A DNA stretch of 64,000 nt from Lepus europaeus (taxonomy: Eukaryota; Chordata; Mammalia; Lagomorpha; Leporidae): positions 22,878,266 through 22,942,265 of the forward strand of contig NC_084837.1 in NCBI RefSeq assembly GCF_033115175.1, given 5' to 3'. Below are positions 43,660 through 54,878 of this stretch, one piece after another. Made by a program: the position numbers and the translations under genes. The notes under the pieces are model-generated. The model did no database searches and was not told where the DNA came from. It saw nothing but the letters and a program-made list of their open reading frames with translations. The first letter of the stretch is position 1; each line of letters starts with the position of its first letter.

Positions 43660-43997
43660 GTGGATTTCTCAGTCTACAACAGAATACCATAGACAGGGTA
43701 ATTTATTTCTCACAATACTGAAGGCTAGCAAGTATAAGACCATGACACTGGGCTCTGGTGAGGGCCTCTGGCTGCATCCTATCATGGCAGAGGGCATCTC
43801 CAGGAAGACTCAGCAAGTGAGCCAACTCAGGGCTCTCCTCCTTTTCTTATGAAGCCACTGATGCCACCATGGGGCCCCATCCTCAGGACTCCCTCAAATC
43901 CTAATACCCTTCCAAAGGCCCACCTCTAAATACATGGGAATTTGGGGATTCACTTTCCAGCACTTGAACTTCGGGGGGACACATTCAAACTATGGCA
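43660..43997 (-). mobile_element. MST/MLT-like MaLR LTR, antisense
   Basis: CAACAGAATACCATAGACAGGGTAATTTATTTCTCACAATACTG, GGGCTCTGGTGAGGGCCTCTGG, CCAAAGGCCCACCTCTAAATACATGG and GGGGGGACACATTCAAACTATGGCA give a full antisense MST order. Confidence 0.88.
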
Positions 43998-44919
43998 CTT
44001 GAACACCACTTGGCAACCAAATGCATCGCCATCTCCAGGGTCATTCAGAGAAGCCTCTCCCCAGGGATTCGTTGTTTGTGATTCTCCCTGGTCTGGGAGA
44101 CGTGGTCTTTGGAAAGCAGCTTCCTTGTGTGTGGTCCTTTGCTCCATCATGGCTTCCCAGTCCCACTGAGTTCTGCTAATTCCACTTAGCACATGATTGA
44201 GGAGGACCACAATGTACCACATTCTGCTAACCAGCAGGGATATAGGACCCTTTCCCAAGGCTCTACAGTCAGGAGAAAAGACAAATCTGTAGCAATAACT
44301 TCAACTCAGTGTGGCAAAATGAAAATGGAGTCTCCATGTGGGAGCCCAGAGAAGGGCTCAGCCTGGGCCTTAGGGACTGCCTTCTAGGAGATGCTGGATA
44401 TTACAGGTGGAGAGAACTGCAGAGAAGAGCAGGAGCAAGGGCAGCAATGGGAGAAACAGCACTCTGCTGAGAGACGTGCAGCCGGAGAGGCCAAGAGGGC
44501 TCTGCAGAGGAGGGAGGGGTGGAAGAAGACAGCTGGACTTGCGAGGCAGGGAGATCAGGAGCTGGGTTTGGAAGTGCATTTACGGGTGGCCACAGCAGCT
44601 GAGGCCAGGGTGAGGAACCCTCCCTGGCTTCGTGGGTGGCAGAAGCCCTGACAGTTAATGTCTTTGCAGAAATGCTGGGGGAGGAAAGAGGCAAGCCAAT
44701 GGCATGTCCTGTCGTGGCTGCCAGGGCCACCTGTCTACCACTGGGGAAGTGTCCCCCACTCTGAGTATCCAGGGAGTACCCGGCCTGGGGACAACCCTGA
44801 AGAGAGCCTGCTAGACTCCTTGGTGTTTAACAAGGCAGACAGCAGACACCTGAGTGTTGAAGCATCTATGTCCTGAGAGAGCACCTTAGAGCACAATTAT
44901 CCATCACATGTCATTATTG
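43998..44919. other. No feature recognised
   Basis: Purine-rich stretch near 44400-44600 gives opposing frames of about 70-109 codons without family resemblance. Confidence 0.45.
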
Positions 44920-45412
44920 TATTTGTTTTCTGTCGCTGCTGTCATACATGGCTGCAAATCTAGTGCTTCTAGAAAGCACAAAGTTATGATCTCATGGCTC
45001 TGCAGGTCGGAAGTCTGACACAGATCCCCTGGGCCACCCATCACAGTGACAGCAGCCCTGCTTCCCCCTCGGGAGGGACCAGCAGGTTGTCTTTCCCTTG
45101 TCTTCTCCAGCTTCTGGACCCTGCTCACATTCTGTGGCTCATGGTCCCCTTCCATCTCTAAAGTCAGCAACGTTGCATCTCTCTGACTTCCTTGGTCACC
45201 TCTCCTCCTGACCGCAGCAAGGGAAGGTCCTCTCTTAAGGACTCAGATGATAAGGCTGGGCACACGCCAGTCATCCACAGTGATCTCCCTTCGCAAGGTC
45301 CTTATCTTTCATCAAAATCCCCTTTGCCATGTAAGGAAACATAGTTACAGGGTCTGGAGATTAAGACCTGGACATCTTTGGGCAGCTGTTCTTTTGCCTA
45401 CCACAATTTCCT
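44920..45412 (-). mobile_element. ERVL/MaLR-type LTR, antisense
   Basis: TGTATTTGTTTTCTGTCGCTGCTGTCATACATG, CTCATGGCTCTGCAGGTCGG, CCCTTTGCCATGTAAGG and GGGTCTGGAGATTAAGACCTGGACATC...TTTTGCCTACCACA follow a common mammalian LTR layout. Exact subfamily not recalled with certainty. Confidence 0.7.
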
Positions 45413-45439
45413 AGGATTATTTTCAGTGTCCTTATTAAT

Positions 45440-46008
45440 TCATTAACTGATTGGATCAGCATAAAGTTTATATATAGAATATATAGCTTTTTTATATAGA
45501 GAATATATAGCTTTTACTTGTGTGTTTATTTTATTTTTTTTTTATTTTTTGACAGGCAGAGTGGACAGTGAGAGAGAGAGAGAGAAAGGTCTTCCTTTGC
45601 CGTTGGTTCACCCTCCAATGGCCGCCACGGCTGGCGCGCTGCAGCCGGCGCACTGTGCTGATCCGATGGCAGGAGCCAGGTGCTTCTCCTGGTCTCCCAT
45701 GGGGTGCAGGGCCCAAGCACTTGGGTCATCCTCCACTGCACTCCCTGGCCACAGCAGAGAGCTGGCCTGGAAGAGGGGCAACCAGGACAGAATCGGTGCC
45801 CCGACCGGGACTAGAACCCGGTGTGCCGGTGCCGGAAGGCGGAGGATTAGTCTGTTGAGCCGCGGCGCCGGCCTACTTGTGTGTTTAGATGTTTAGGAAA
45901 ATCATTAACTGATTGGATCAGCATAAAGTTTATATATAGAATATATAGCTTTTTTATATATAGAATATATAGCTTTCACTTGTGTGTTTAGATGTTTAGG
46001 AAAATCAT
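45440..46008. repeat. About 107-bp tandem duplication split by a SINE
   Basis: Unit 1 starts at 45440 (TCATTAACTGATTGGATCAG, then the TATATAG-rich block) and ends with GATGTTTAGGAAAA just after the SINE (to about 45901). Unit 2, 45902-46008, repeats it almost exactly without the SINE. Confidence 0.95.
45529..45873 (-). mobile_element. Young C-SINE, antisense, in one duplication arm
   Basis: TTTTTGACAGGCAGAGTGGACAG to CGCGGCGCCGGCC. Exact 14-bp target duplication TACTTGTGTGTTTA (45515-45528, 45874-45887). Confidence 0.97.
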
Positions 46009-46429
46009 GTGCATAGGATGCCCTCGCCTATGGAGGAAGAGAGAAGGGAGACAGGAGTGCAGACTGGAATCTGCAGCAAGGCATCAATCAGCTACCATCC
46101 AGGACAGAAAGACAAGTGTGTCTGCCAAACCAGGGTTGCCCCTTGCCAGTCCCCTCATCCCAGCCAGACAGAACACAAGCCACACTGTCCCAGAATAGAT
46201 CAATGCCTGGAGAGAACGATTCTAGTCCCTCATCTGGACACAGCACCTGAACAGACTCCAAGACAAAGATTTTAGTCCTCATCTTCTGCAGGCCACGTGA
46301 ACCTGAAAAGCTCCAGCCCCAATCGGTTATTTATTGGCATCTTCAGGAAGTATATGGATCCATTTCCCTCCTTCTTCCCTTTTTCTTTCCTTCTTTCTTT
46401 CTTCCTTTCAACACATGTGTGCATAAGCT
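46009..46429. other. No gene; pyrimidine tract
   Basis: A CTTT/TTCC-rich run lies near 46365-46410. Otherwise unassigned. Confidence 0.5.
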
Positions 46430-46529
46430 GAATGGTACTACAGACCAGGTGTCATGCTGGACAGAAAGATCCAGTGATGAACAAGACAGTCCCTTGGGAA
46501 GTTTTCTTTCTAGTAAGAAGATAGTTAAA

Positions 46530-47718
46530 AATGTGCCAGGGGATTCCAACACAATCCCATCAAGATGGCATGTACCAATGCCATCGCACTAGTCCAAGTG
46601 ATCAATTTCAGCTCACAATTGATAGCTCTGATAGGTCTAAGAGTCAAAGAGATCACACAAACAAGACAAGTATCTGCTAATACTAACTGATAGAATCAAA
46701 AAAGGAGAGAAAGATCCAACATGGGAAGTGGGATACACAGCAGACTCATAGGATGGCAGATGTCCTAAACAACACTCTGGCCTCAGAATCAGCCCTCAAG
46801 GCATTCAGATCTGGCTGAAGAGCCCATGAGAGTATAGCAGGCATGGAAAGCCAAGATATCATGGAAAAAAAAAAAAAAAAGACCTAAATGAATGATCTCT
46901 GTGAGTGAGATCCCAGTGGAAAGAACGGGGCCATCAAAGAAGGAGGTACCCTTCTCCGAAGGGAGGAGAGAACTTCCACTTTGACTATGACCCTATCGGA
47001 ATAAGATCAAAGTCAGCGAACTCTAAAGGCTTCCATAGCCCTGGCAACTCATGACTAGAGCCTAGGGAGATTACTGACGCCATGAACAGGAGTGTCAAAT
47101 TGTTAAGTAAGCAACAGGAGTCACTGTGTACTTACACCCCATGTGGGATCTGTCCCTAATGTGTCGTCTAAAGCCAAGTGATGCTATAACTAGTACTGAA
47201 ACAGTATTTTTATACTTTGCGTTTCTGTGTGGGCACAAACTGATGAGGTCTTTACTAATTATATACTGAAGTGATCTTCTGTATATAAGGAGAATTGGAA
47301 ATGAAAAAAAAAACAACAACATGGTGTTAAAATGGAAATGGCATAGAAAATTAATTAATTTGAAAAAAAAATTATGTAGGATCTCTGTCTTTAATGTGCT
47401 GTACATTGCTATTTAATGCTATAATTAGTAATCCAATGGTAGTTTTTTCACTTTATGTTGCTATATGGGCAAAATGTTGAAATCTTTACCTAATATATAC
47501 TAAACTGATCTTCTGTATACAAAGAGAATTGAAAATGAATCTTTACATGAATGGAAGGGGAAAGGGAGCGGGAAAGGGGAGGGTTGCGGGCGGGAGGGAA
47601 GTTATGGGAGGGGGGAAGCCATTGTAACCCATAAGCTATACTTTGGAAATTTATATTCATTAAATAAAAGTTTAAAAAAAAAAAAGTTAGATCTGTATCA
47701 AAGCATAAAAAAAAAAAA
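46530..47718 (+). mobile_element. Young rabbit-type L1, 5'-truncated, sense, with probable 3' transduction
   Basis: The insertion is bounded by AAGAAGATAGTTAAA at 46515-46529 and 47719-47733, an exact 15-bp duplication. It holds only L1 3' sequence: an internal A-run near 46864, AT-rich 3' UTR, a G-rich polypurine tract (47558-47620) and AATAAAAG before a first A-run (47674-47685). A 21-bp unrelated segment (47686-47706) and a second A-run follow. No ORF2 survives here. Lagomorph L1 assignment is by recognition of the 3' UTR style. Confidence 0.9.
47142..47538 (+). repeat. Diverged direct repeat inside the L1 3' UTR
   Basis: Unit 1 (47142-47304) and unit 2 (47375-47538) share TG.(A/G)GGATCT.TGTC..TAATGTG, ATGCTATAA.TAGTA, TATACT.AA.TGATCTTCTGTATA and AGAATTG.AAATGA in the same order at a 233-bp offset. 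Confidence 0.88.
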
Positions 47719-47900
47719 AAGAAGATAGTTAAAGCAGCTGTTCTAAAACAGAAAAGGGAAGACTATAGGAAGAGCTATGCAAGGAGAAGAACCAAACAGA
47801 AAACCTCACCCACATCTGGTGGGCCAGGTAAAGCTCTGCTGAGGACAGGGTATTCAGGCTGAGCCTTACAGAAAGGTAGAAAACGAAGAAGTTCGTCAAG

Positions 47901-49255
47901 GCCTCTCGGAGCCCAACTCAGGATCTCTCTGTCTCCCAAATCCAATTGTCTTCTTCCAGGTTAAGTTGAATTAGCATTTAAATTGTCTTCAAAAAGATTA
48001 CACTAGGATTTGTTATTGGATTGTTAAGTACTGCATATACAGGAAGGCAAAACAATAGGATGTGAATTTGACATAAAGGAAACAAATATTTGTAGTTGGG
48101 TGAATGACTACGATTCCTATTTTATTGGACAAACAAGTGCTCTGATGGACCTGCACAAGGAAGATATTCCTGTGTCATTGAAACTGGTCACATTTTTTTT
48201 TTACTGATACTTGGAAAATGATCATTCATCCCTGGCCAAGCATTTCCAGTTAAATCAAGAGAAATTCCAAGTCCCTGAGTGTAGACAAAAGAAATTTCGT
48301 AGCAACAAGGGACTGGTAAAATTGATTCATTCCTTACTCAGATTTCCCATGAAGCTGTTGTGTCCTGGTCTCTGTTGTACACAAAATAATTCAGTGCATT
48401 TTACATTAATTATTAAAATAATTACAGTGCATCTTTAAGGAGGTAAAATATAGTGGTCTTAAAGCCAGCCCTTACCGTTGAAAGAGAAAATAACTTTTCA
48501 CTCTTTTTTTAGCCTCCTATGGTATTCCAGGTTCAGCCTCGTACCCTAAAACATGAGTTTTATTACTTTCTTGACTCAAGCTCAAACCCATGCTATCTAG
48601 GAAGTAGAAATTCCTTCTTGCAAAACGAATGGCAAGGAGAAAAAGGGAAGGAGGAAAAGGCAAGATTCAGGAAGAACAGGTGGTAAAAAGAAAACAAACA
48701 AAGTACACACGTGTGTGTGAATGACCATTTCCTGCTCAGTAAAAATCCTGAAGATAGACCCTGAGCTTAGGGGCTCCCTCTGCTGCCTTGGGACATGGAA
48801 GCTACCTCAACTGAAAAGTTGCCACGTGCCCATGGAGACTAAGAGGTGGTACAGACTGGCAAGTCTGTGGGAGTTGGCTCAACAGAGCCACTGACCCCAT
48901 ATCTTGGAGTGCAGGCTAGATTTCCCTGGCAGGGATCCATTGGGATTCCGACTCCATGGAGCACTCAGCACTTAGCACACCAGGGAGAACCTTAGAACCC
49001 TGACTACGCAAGAAGAGGAGATCAGAAATTCAGCAGCTGCTGAATTTGGCCGAGTTTCCTGTAGGATGAGAGATTATCAGAGTATAAGTGACACTATCTC
49101 TTCATAGACCTGTGAGAACTGAAATGAGGACCATAAGCACAGTAGGAACCCAGGGACTATTGCCCTCCACAGCACAAGGACCTGGCAAATGCCCCATATA
49201 CAGAGGCACCACCTTGGGGAGGAAGAGAGGACAGGAGAAGAAATCTGAAAGATTA
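47901..49255. other. No feature recognised
   Basis: Unassigned. Contains short (GT)n near 48710. Confidence 0.5.
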
Positions 49256-49260
49256 ATAAT

Positions 49261-49700
49261 TGTAGGAGCTGGAGTCTTCTGTACTCTGGCTGCTCGCTTG
49301 CCTGCTATGCTCCCCTGGAATTTATGACCTCCTGCCCCCCACCAGCTCCCCTGGGACTTATGGCCCGATGCTTCCCGCCAGTTCTTCCCCGTGCCATCTC
49401 CTTTGTGTGACCTTCCCGCCACATAACGTAGATAGTCTTTACGTTTAAATGAACCAATGAACATGTTAGGTCCCAATATAGAGAGTAAGAAGGTAACCTA
49501 CATAGGAGATGACCTGCACCCTTGCAAGTGTGAGGCTATAAAAACCTCTCTTATGCAAACGAAGGGGCCTTTTGCCTGTGCTCTACTAAAGGGCTGTGTG
49601 CGGGTAGGAGGTCCCAGCCGGCTGGTAACAAATAAATCTCTGTCTGCTTTTGCATCCGCGACTGTGCCTTGTGCATTGATTGGGAAATTCGGACACAACA
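49261..49700 (+). mobile_element. Solo endogenous retrovirus LTR, intact ends
   Basis: It begins TGTAGGAGCTGG and ends GGACACAACA (TGT...ACA), flanked by ATAAT on both sides (49256-49260, 49701-49705). A TATA box (TATAAAA, 49537-49543) and a polyadenylation signal (AATAAA, 49631-49636) lie in the sense order expected for U3-R-U5. No gag, pol or env follows, so this is a recombination-derived solo LTR. At 440 bp it appears complete. The class is uncertain; a 5-bp duplication does not settle it. Confidence 0.9.
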
Positions 49701-49887
49701 ATAATTTATCCAAGGAAGGAGGAAAAAAGACTTTATCAGATTGGACTAAGTTCACTAAATGGGACCAAATTTGAAAGATTCTCCTAGTATCCACTTTTTT
49801 TTTTTATCATAAAGAATGATTGTGCTTTATGTATTACTTGAAATTTGCTAGAGTTAACAGTATTAACTAACATGAAGATACCAATTG

Positions 49888-50228
49888 AGGCCAGTGTTGT
49901 GACACAGTGGGGTAAGCCATCACCTGTAACACCAGCATCCCATACGAGCGCTGGTTCGTGTCCCGGCTGCTCCATTTCCCATCCAGCTCCTTGTTTATGT
50001 GCCTGAGAAGGCAGCAGAACATGGCCCAAGTATTTGGGCTTCTGCCACCCATGTGGGTGACCCAGATGAAGTTCCTGGCTTCTGGCTGCAGCCTGACCCA
50101 GTCCCTACCACTGCAGCAATTTGGGGAGTCAACCAGCAGATGAAAGAGCCCTCTCTCTCTCTCTCTCTCTCTCCCTCTCTCTGAGTCTTTCTCTGTAACT
50201 CAGCCTTTCATATAAAGAAAGAAATTTT
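49888..50228 (+). mobile_element. C-SINE, sense
   Basis: GAGGCCAGTGTTGTGACACAGTGGGG, box B-like GGTTCGTGTCCCG, (CT)n at 50150-50175, tail CATATAAAGAAAG. Confidence 0.92.
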
Positions 50229-51162
50229 ATTAAAATTGAAAATTATAATGATATACTATAACAAAAGTCATTTACAACTTATGAATTATTGATTTCTGGC
50301 ATTCTCTAATAAATATTTTCGGACCCCAGTTCAAACTGTGGAAACGAAACCACAGCTAAGGGAAGACTACTGCCCTTATAGATCTACCTCATTGTTTTAG
50401 CCTGTATGCTATCCCATTCAGTGTAAGATCTGATGCAGCCAGCACAGTAGGCAAAGAATGAGGTCAGATGAGATGTTCCTCTTGAAACAAGCAGGGCTGC
50501 AACTCACATTCTTGTGAGTACTGCACCTGCCTCACACTCAGGAGCCAGGTTTGCCTCCCACATCTTCCCCACGTGTTGTTTCAGTTCCTCATGGAGACCA
50601 GGGAAGAAACCACCAGACCTGGCTCGGCAAGGAACACAACTTAATTAAATTCAGGCTTTGACACCCTCCATCGGAAGCTGAAAGTCAATGCCACGGGATA
50701 CGTCCAGTAGCCTGGTTATTCTCATCACCATCATAATAGTGTCACTCTGTACCAGGCAAATACTCAAATTGACCTATGTTTCCTCATTGAGCAGTTGGGA
50801 AATACCTGGTTAGCTCAGAGCTGTTGAGCACGGTTAATTCATTGTATGCAAGAGGTTGAGGCAACTCCCCTCCCAGAAACAACCTGATTTACCTCGCCAT
50901 CCATTTTCATCTAGTCCTCCCACAGGGGACGAAAAACAGCACAGCTGCCTGGACCACTCTTTCTCAACCTTTCTCCCTGGGGCCCTCCAGATTTCACAAC
51001 AGGCTCCATCAAAGCCATCTGCTATGCTGGAATGGGCCTCAACCAGCTTTGAGGAGTTCACTTTGGGTGTGCAAACCAGGTTTACTAAGACACCTAGTAT
51101 TTCCCATATTGGCAGCCAGTGGGGTTATAAAATGTTCCAAATGTGGGTTATTATAGTGCTTT
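50229..51162. other. No feature recognised
   Basis: Unassigned. Opposing frames at 50834-51218 are unconvincing. Confidence 0.45.
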
Positions 51163-51830
51163 TGTTACCGGAGAATGGCAGGGACCTTGTCTTTGTGCAA
51201 GAAAGAATTCAGGCGTGAGACAGAGAGTAGTGGAAAGTAAAATAGCAAGGTTTATTAGGGTAGGGACATCCGTAAGAACGGATGGGCACTTCTCCAGACA
51301 GCACCTGAGAGAGAGTGCAGTCACTCAGACTCTGGGAGAGCGGGGTTACATGGTTGAGTGGAGAGAGTACACCTGGGCAGGCCAGGCGGGCAGCTCAGCA
51401 GAGAGGCAGAGGGCTGAACGTGCAGTCCGGTTGAGGCCGGGGGTTTTTAAGGGGATGGGTCTTGCCTTCCCACCTCTTCTCCTCCTGGAACAAAGGATGT
51501 TTTGGAAGTAAATACTAAAAATTCCTATCTGAGTTTTCTCCCTGAAGTTATTAGACAGGAAGAAGCCTGGCTGGCATCACCCGGGTTAGAGGAAGGATGG
51601 GCAGGACCCCCTGGAAGAGCAGGATCCAAGGCAGGATGTTTGAAGTACAGATACTGGGCTGCACCTAGGTTATCAGGCAGAAGGGGTGGGGACCCCCACC
51701 TGGCAGGTTATCGGGTAGAAGGGGCAGGGCAGGATGCAAATACTGGGCTGCCCCTGGGAGGTTACTGGGATGACTTTGAGATGCATATGCTGGACCTAGA
51801 TGTCAACTCTTTAGGCCTTTGTCACACACA
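51163..51830 (-). mobile_element. ERV1-like solo LTR, antisense
   Basis: Plus-strand start TGTTACCGGAGAATGGCAGGG, then GTGCAAGAAAGAATTCAGGCG and GCAAGGTTTATTAGGG are typical of the antisense U5/R end of gammaretrovirus-like LTRs. On the minus strand a TATA-like TTAAAAA (51444-51451) precedes AATAAA (51251-51256). The far end near CACACACA is not sharply defined, and no clean target duplication was found. The 122- and 149-codon plus-strand frames across it are not genes. Confidence 0.75.
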
Positions 51831-52104
51831 CATAAGCTCATATCCGACTTCCTACCTAACACTTTCAATAAGAAAAAACTCAACAAGATTCACAAATAAT
51901 TTACAACTTGATAGTCTCAAACTAAAATGTCTAAATACAACCATGACCTAGAAATCACTGTGGTAAATAACTTTGATTAATCTGTGTTAGCATCAATTAT
52001 GGGTCATTCCAGGCAATTTGCATTTGTGGGTTTGTTGCTTCTGCCATGCATGTTAATTCTTCTCACTTATTTTGATGTTTTCTACTTATTTAAATGAATT
52101 CTTT

Positions 52105-52426
52105 TTTGTTTTGTTTTAAAGATGTGTTTATTTAAAGGCAGAATGATGGGGGGGGGGCGGGGGCAGGGGCAGGCTGAGAGATCTTCTACCTGCTGGGTCA
52201 CTCTCCAAATGGCCACAAGAGCCAAAGCCAGAACCCCGGAACTCCACCTGGGTCTCTCACGTGAGTTTCAGGGATCCAGCTACTTGTCCATCATCTGCTG
52301 CCTTCCCAGGTGCGTTAACAGGAAGCTGGATCAGAAGCGGAACAGCCATCACTCAAACCAGTGCTCTGACGTAGGATTCTGGCATTGCAAGCACCTGCTT
52401 AACACGCTGCACCTCACTGCCAGTCC
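52105..52426 (-). mobile_element. C-SINE, antisense, with G-rich tract
   Basis: TTTTAAAGATGTGTTTATTTAAAGGCAG, a run GGGGGGGGCGGGGGCAGGGG (from about 52150), and head CTGCACCTCACTGCCAGTCCC. The G-run replaces the normal GA segment and could form a G-quadruplex. Confidence 0.88.
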
Positions 52427-52529
52427 CTTGTTCTTTTATTCTGAAATACTGTACAGCAGAGAGCTAATGCAAGTAAAAATATATTTATGTCCTATTCGCT
52501 GTGGCAGTTACCATGACAAACTTTTGTAT

Positions 52530-52890
52530 TGGATGTGGTAACAGGAACAGTTAACTTCCCAAATCTCAGCTGGCTTTAACATATTAGAATTTGTGTCTCA
52601 CTCATTCCAAAGCAGTAACACATGGGTGGAGCAGAAGTTCTGCTCCTGGCAGTCATTCAGGGGCCAAGACTACTGCAAGTTCCACTGCTTCTGCCCCAAG
52701 GTTATCCACGGTGTAGCTATGCAGGGCAAGAAAGATTGAAGGTTGCGGAGTCTTCTGGACCAGGCCCTCAAATGGAGTGCATTGAGTACAACCTCGTTAT
52801 ACTAGCAACATTCTGGCCATGCCTACCTGCAAGAGAGGTTGAGCAATGTGGTTTAACTCTGTGCACAGGCAGAAAGGAAATAGTTTGATA
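52530..52890 (-). mobile_element. Ancient MLT/ERVL-type LTR, antisense
   Basis: TTTGTGTCTCACTCATTCC, CATTCTGGCCATGCC, CTGCAAGAGAGGTTGAGCAATGTGG and CTGTGCACAGGCAGAAAGGAAATAG align in order with a widespread mammalian LTR end (CTGCAAGGGAGGCTGGGAAATG). Diverged. Confidence 0.6.
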
Positions 52891-52904
52891 AATGACTAGC
52901 TAAT

Positions 52905-53542
52905 CTCGGCCTCACCCTTTGACCTAGTAATGCCACTCCTAGAATCTGTCCTAAATAACCAATCTAGAATATAGAGGCCGGCGCCGTGGCTCACTGGGCT
53001 AATCCTCCGCCTTGCGGCGCCGGCACACCGGGTTCTAGTCCCAGTCGGGGCGCCGGATTCTGTCCCGGTTGCCCCCCCTTCCAGGCCAGCTCTCTGCTAT
53101 GGCCCAGGAGTGCAATGGAGGATGGCCCAAGTGCTTGGGCCCTGCACCCCATGGGAGACCAGGAGAAGAACCTGGCTCCTGGCTTTGGATCAGCGCGGTG
53201 CGCCAGCCGCGGCAGCCATTGGAGGGTGAACCAACAGCAAAAGGAAGACCTTTCTCTCTGTCTCTCTCTCTCACTGTCCACTCTGCCTGTCAAAAAAAAA
53301 AAAAAAAGCTAGAATATAGAAAATTATGTCCATATAAAGATGTCTTACAATATTGGAAAAGAACTGGAAGCATCCTATATATGCAAAAGCAAATTCTAAT
53401 GCAGTCATTTTAAAAAGAAGTCTTATAGTCTTTGCAGAAATACTGGGAAATGCTTACACTATAAACATGAGATTAAGGCAAAGATTTGATGCACTGATTA
53501 CAACTGTATTCCAAAGTTGAAAGCAAATTAAAAGATTGTCTT
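52905..53542 (+). mobile_element. Old L1M fragment, sense, split by a young SINE
   Basis: CCTTTGACCTAGTAATGCCACTCCTAGAATC, AAAGATGTCTTACAATATTGG and AAAGAACTGGAAGCATCC resemble L1ME/MC 3' text (TTTGACCCAGCAATTCC). It is further interrupted at its right edge by the RPSA retrocopy. Confidence 0.65.
52975..53308 (+). mobile_element. Young C-SINE, sense
   Basis: AGGCCGGCGCCGTGGCTCAC to CACTGTCCACTCTGCCTGTC plus an A-run. Exact 11-bp target duplication CTAGAATATAG (52964-52974, 53309-53319). Confidence 0.97.
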
Positions 53543-53558
53543 AAAAATGTAAGAATGG

Positions 53559-54603
<1,045 letters not shown>

Positions 54604-54659
54604 TGCTAAGAATGAAAGAACAGCTGTCATGATGATGATCATTTAAGATATGCTAGAGG

Positions 54660-54878
54660 GGGGCTGGTGCTGTGGCACAATGGGCTGTAGCACCAGCATC
54701 CCATATGGGTGCCCGTTTGTGTCCCGGCTGCTCCTCTTTCAATCCAGCTCTCTGCTATGGCCTGGGAAAGCAGTAGAAGGTGGCCCAAGTGCTGGGGCCC
54801 CTGAACCCATGTAGGAGACCAGGAAGAAACGCCTGGCTTCTGGCTTCGGGTCAGCTCAGCTCTGGCTGTATTCAATGC
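54660..54878 (+). mobile_element. C-SINE, 3'-truncated, sense
   Basis: GGGGCTGGTGCTGTGGCACAATGGG to AGCTCAGCTCTGGCTG; the CT run and tail are missing. Confidence 0.92.

Larger units (their letters stand above)
46430..47900 (+). mobile_element. Probable L2/MIR-group fragment split by a young L1
   Basis: ACCAGGTGTCATGCTGGACAG, CCAGTGATGAACAAGACAGTCCC and TTTCTAGTAAGAAGATAG before the L1, then AGTTAAAGCAGCTGTTC...AGGCTGAGCC after it, follow the common L2-type text (AGTGAACAAGACAG...CATTCTAGTGG). Assignment is tentative. Confidence 0.5.
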
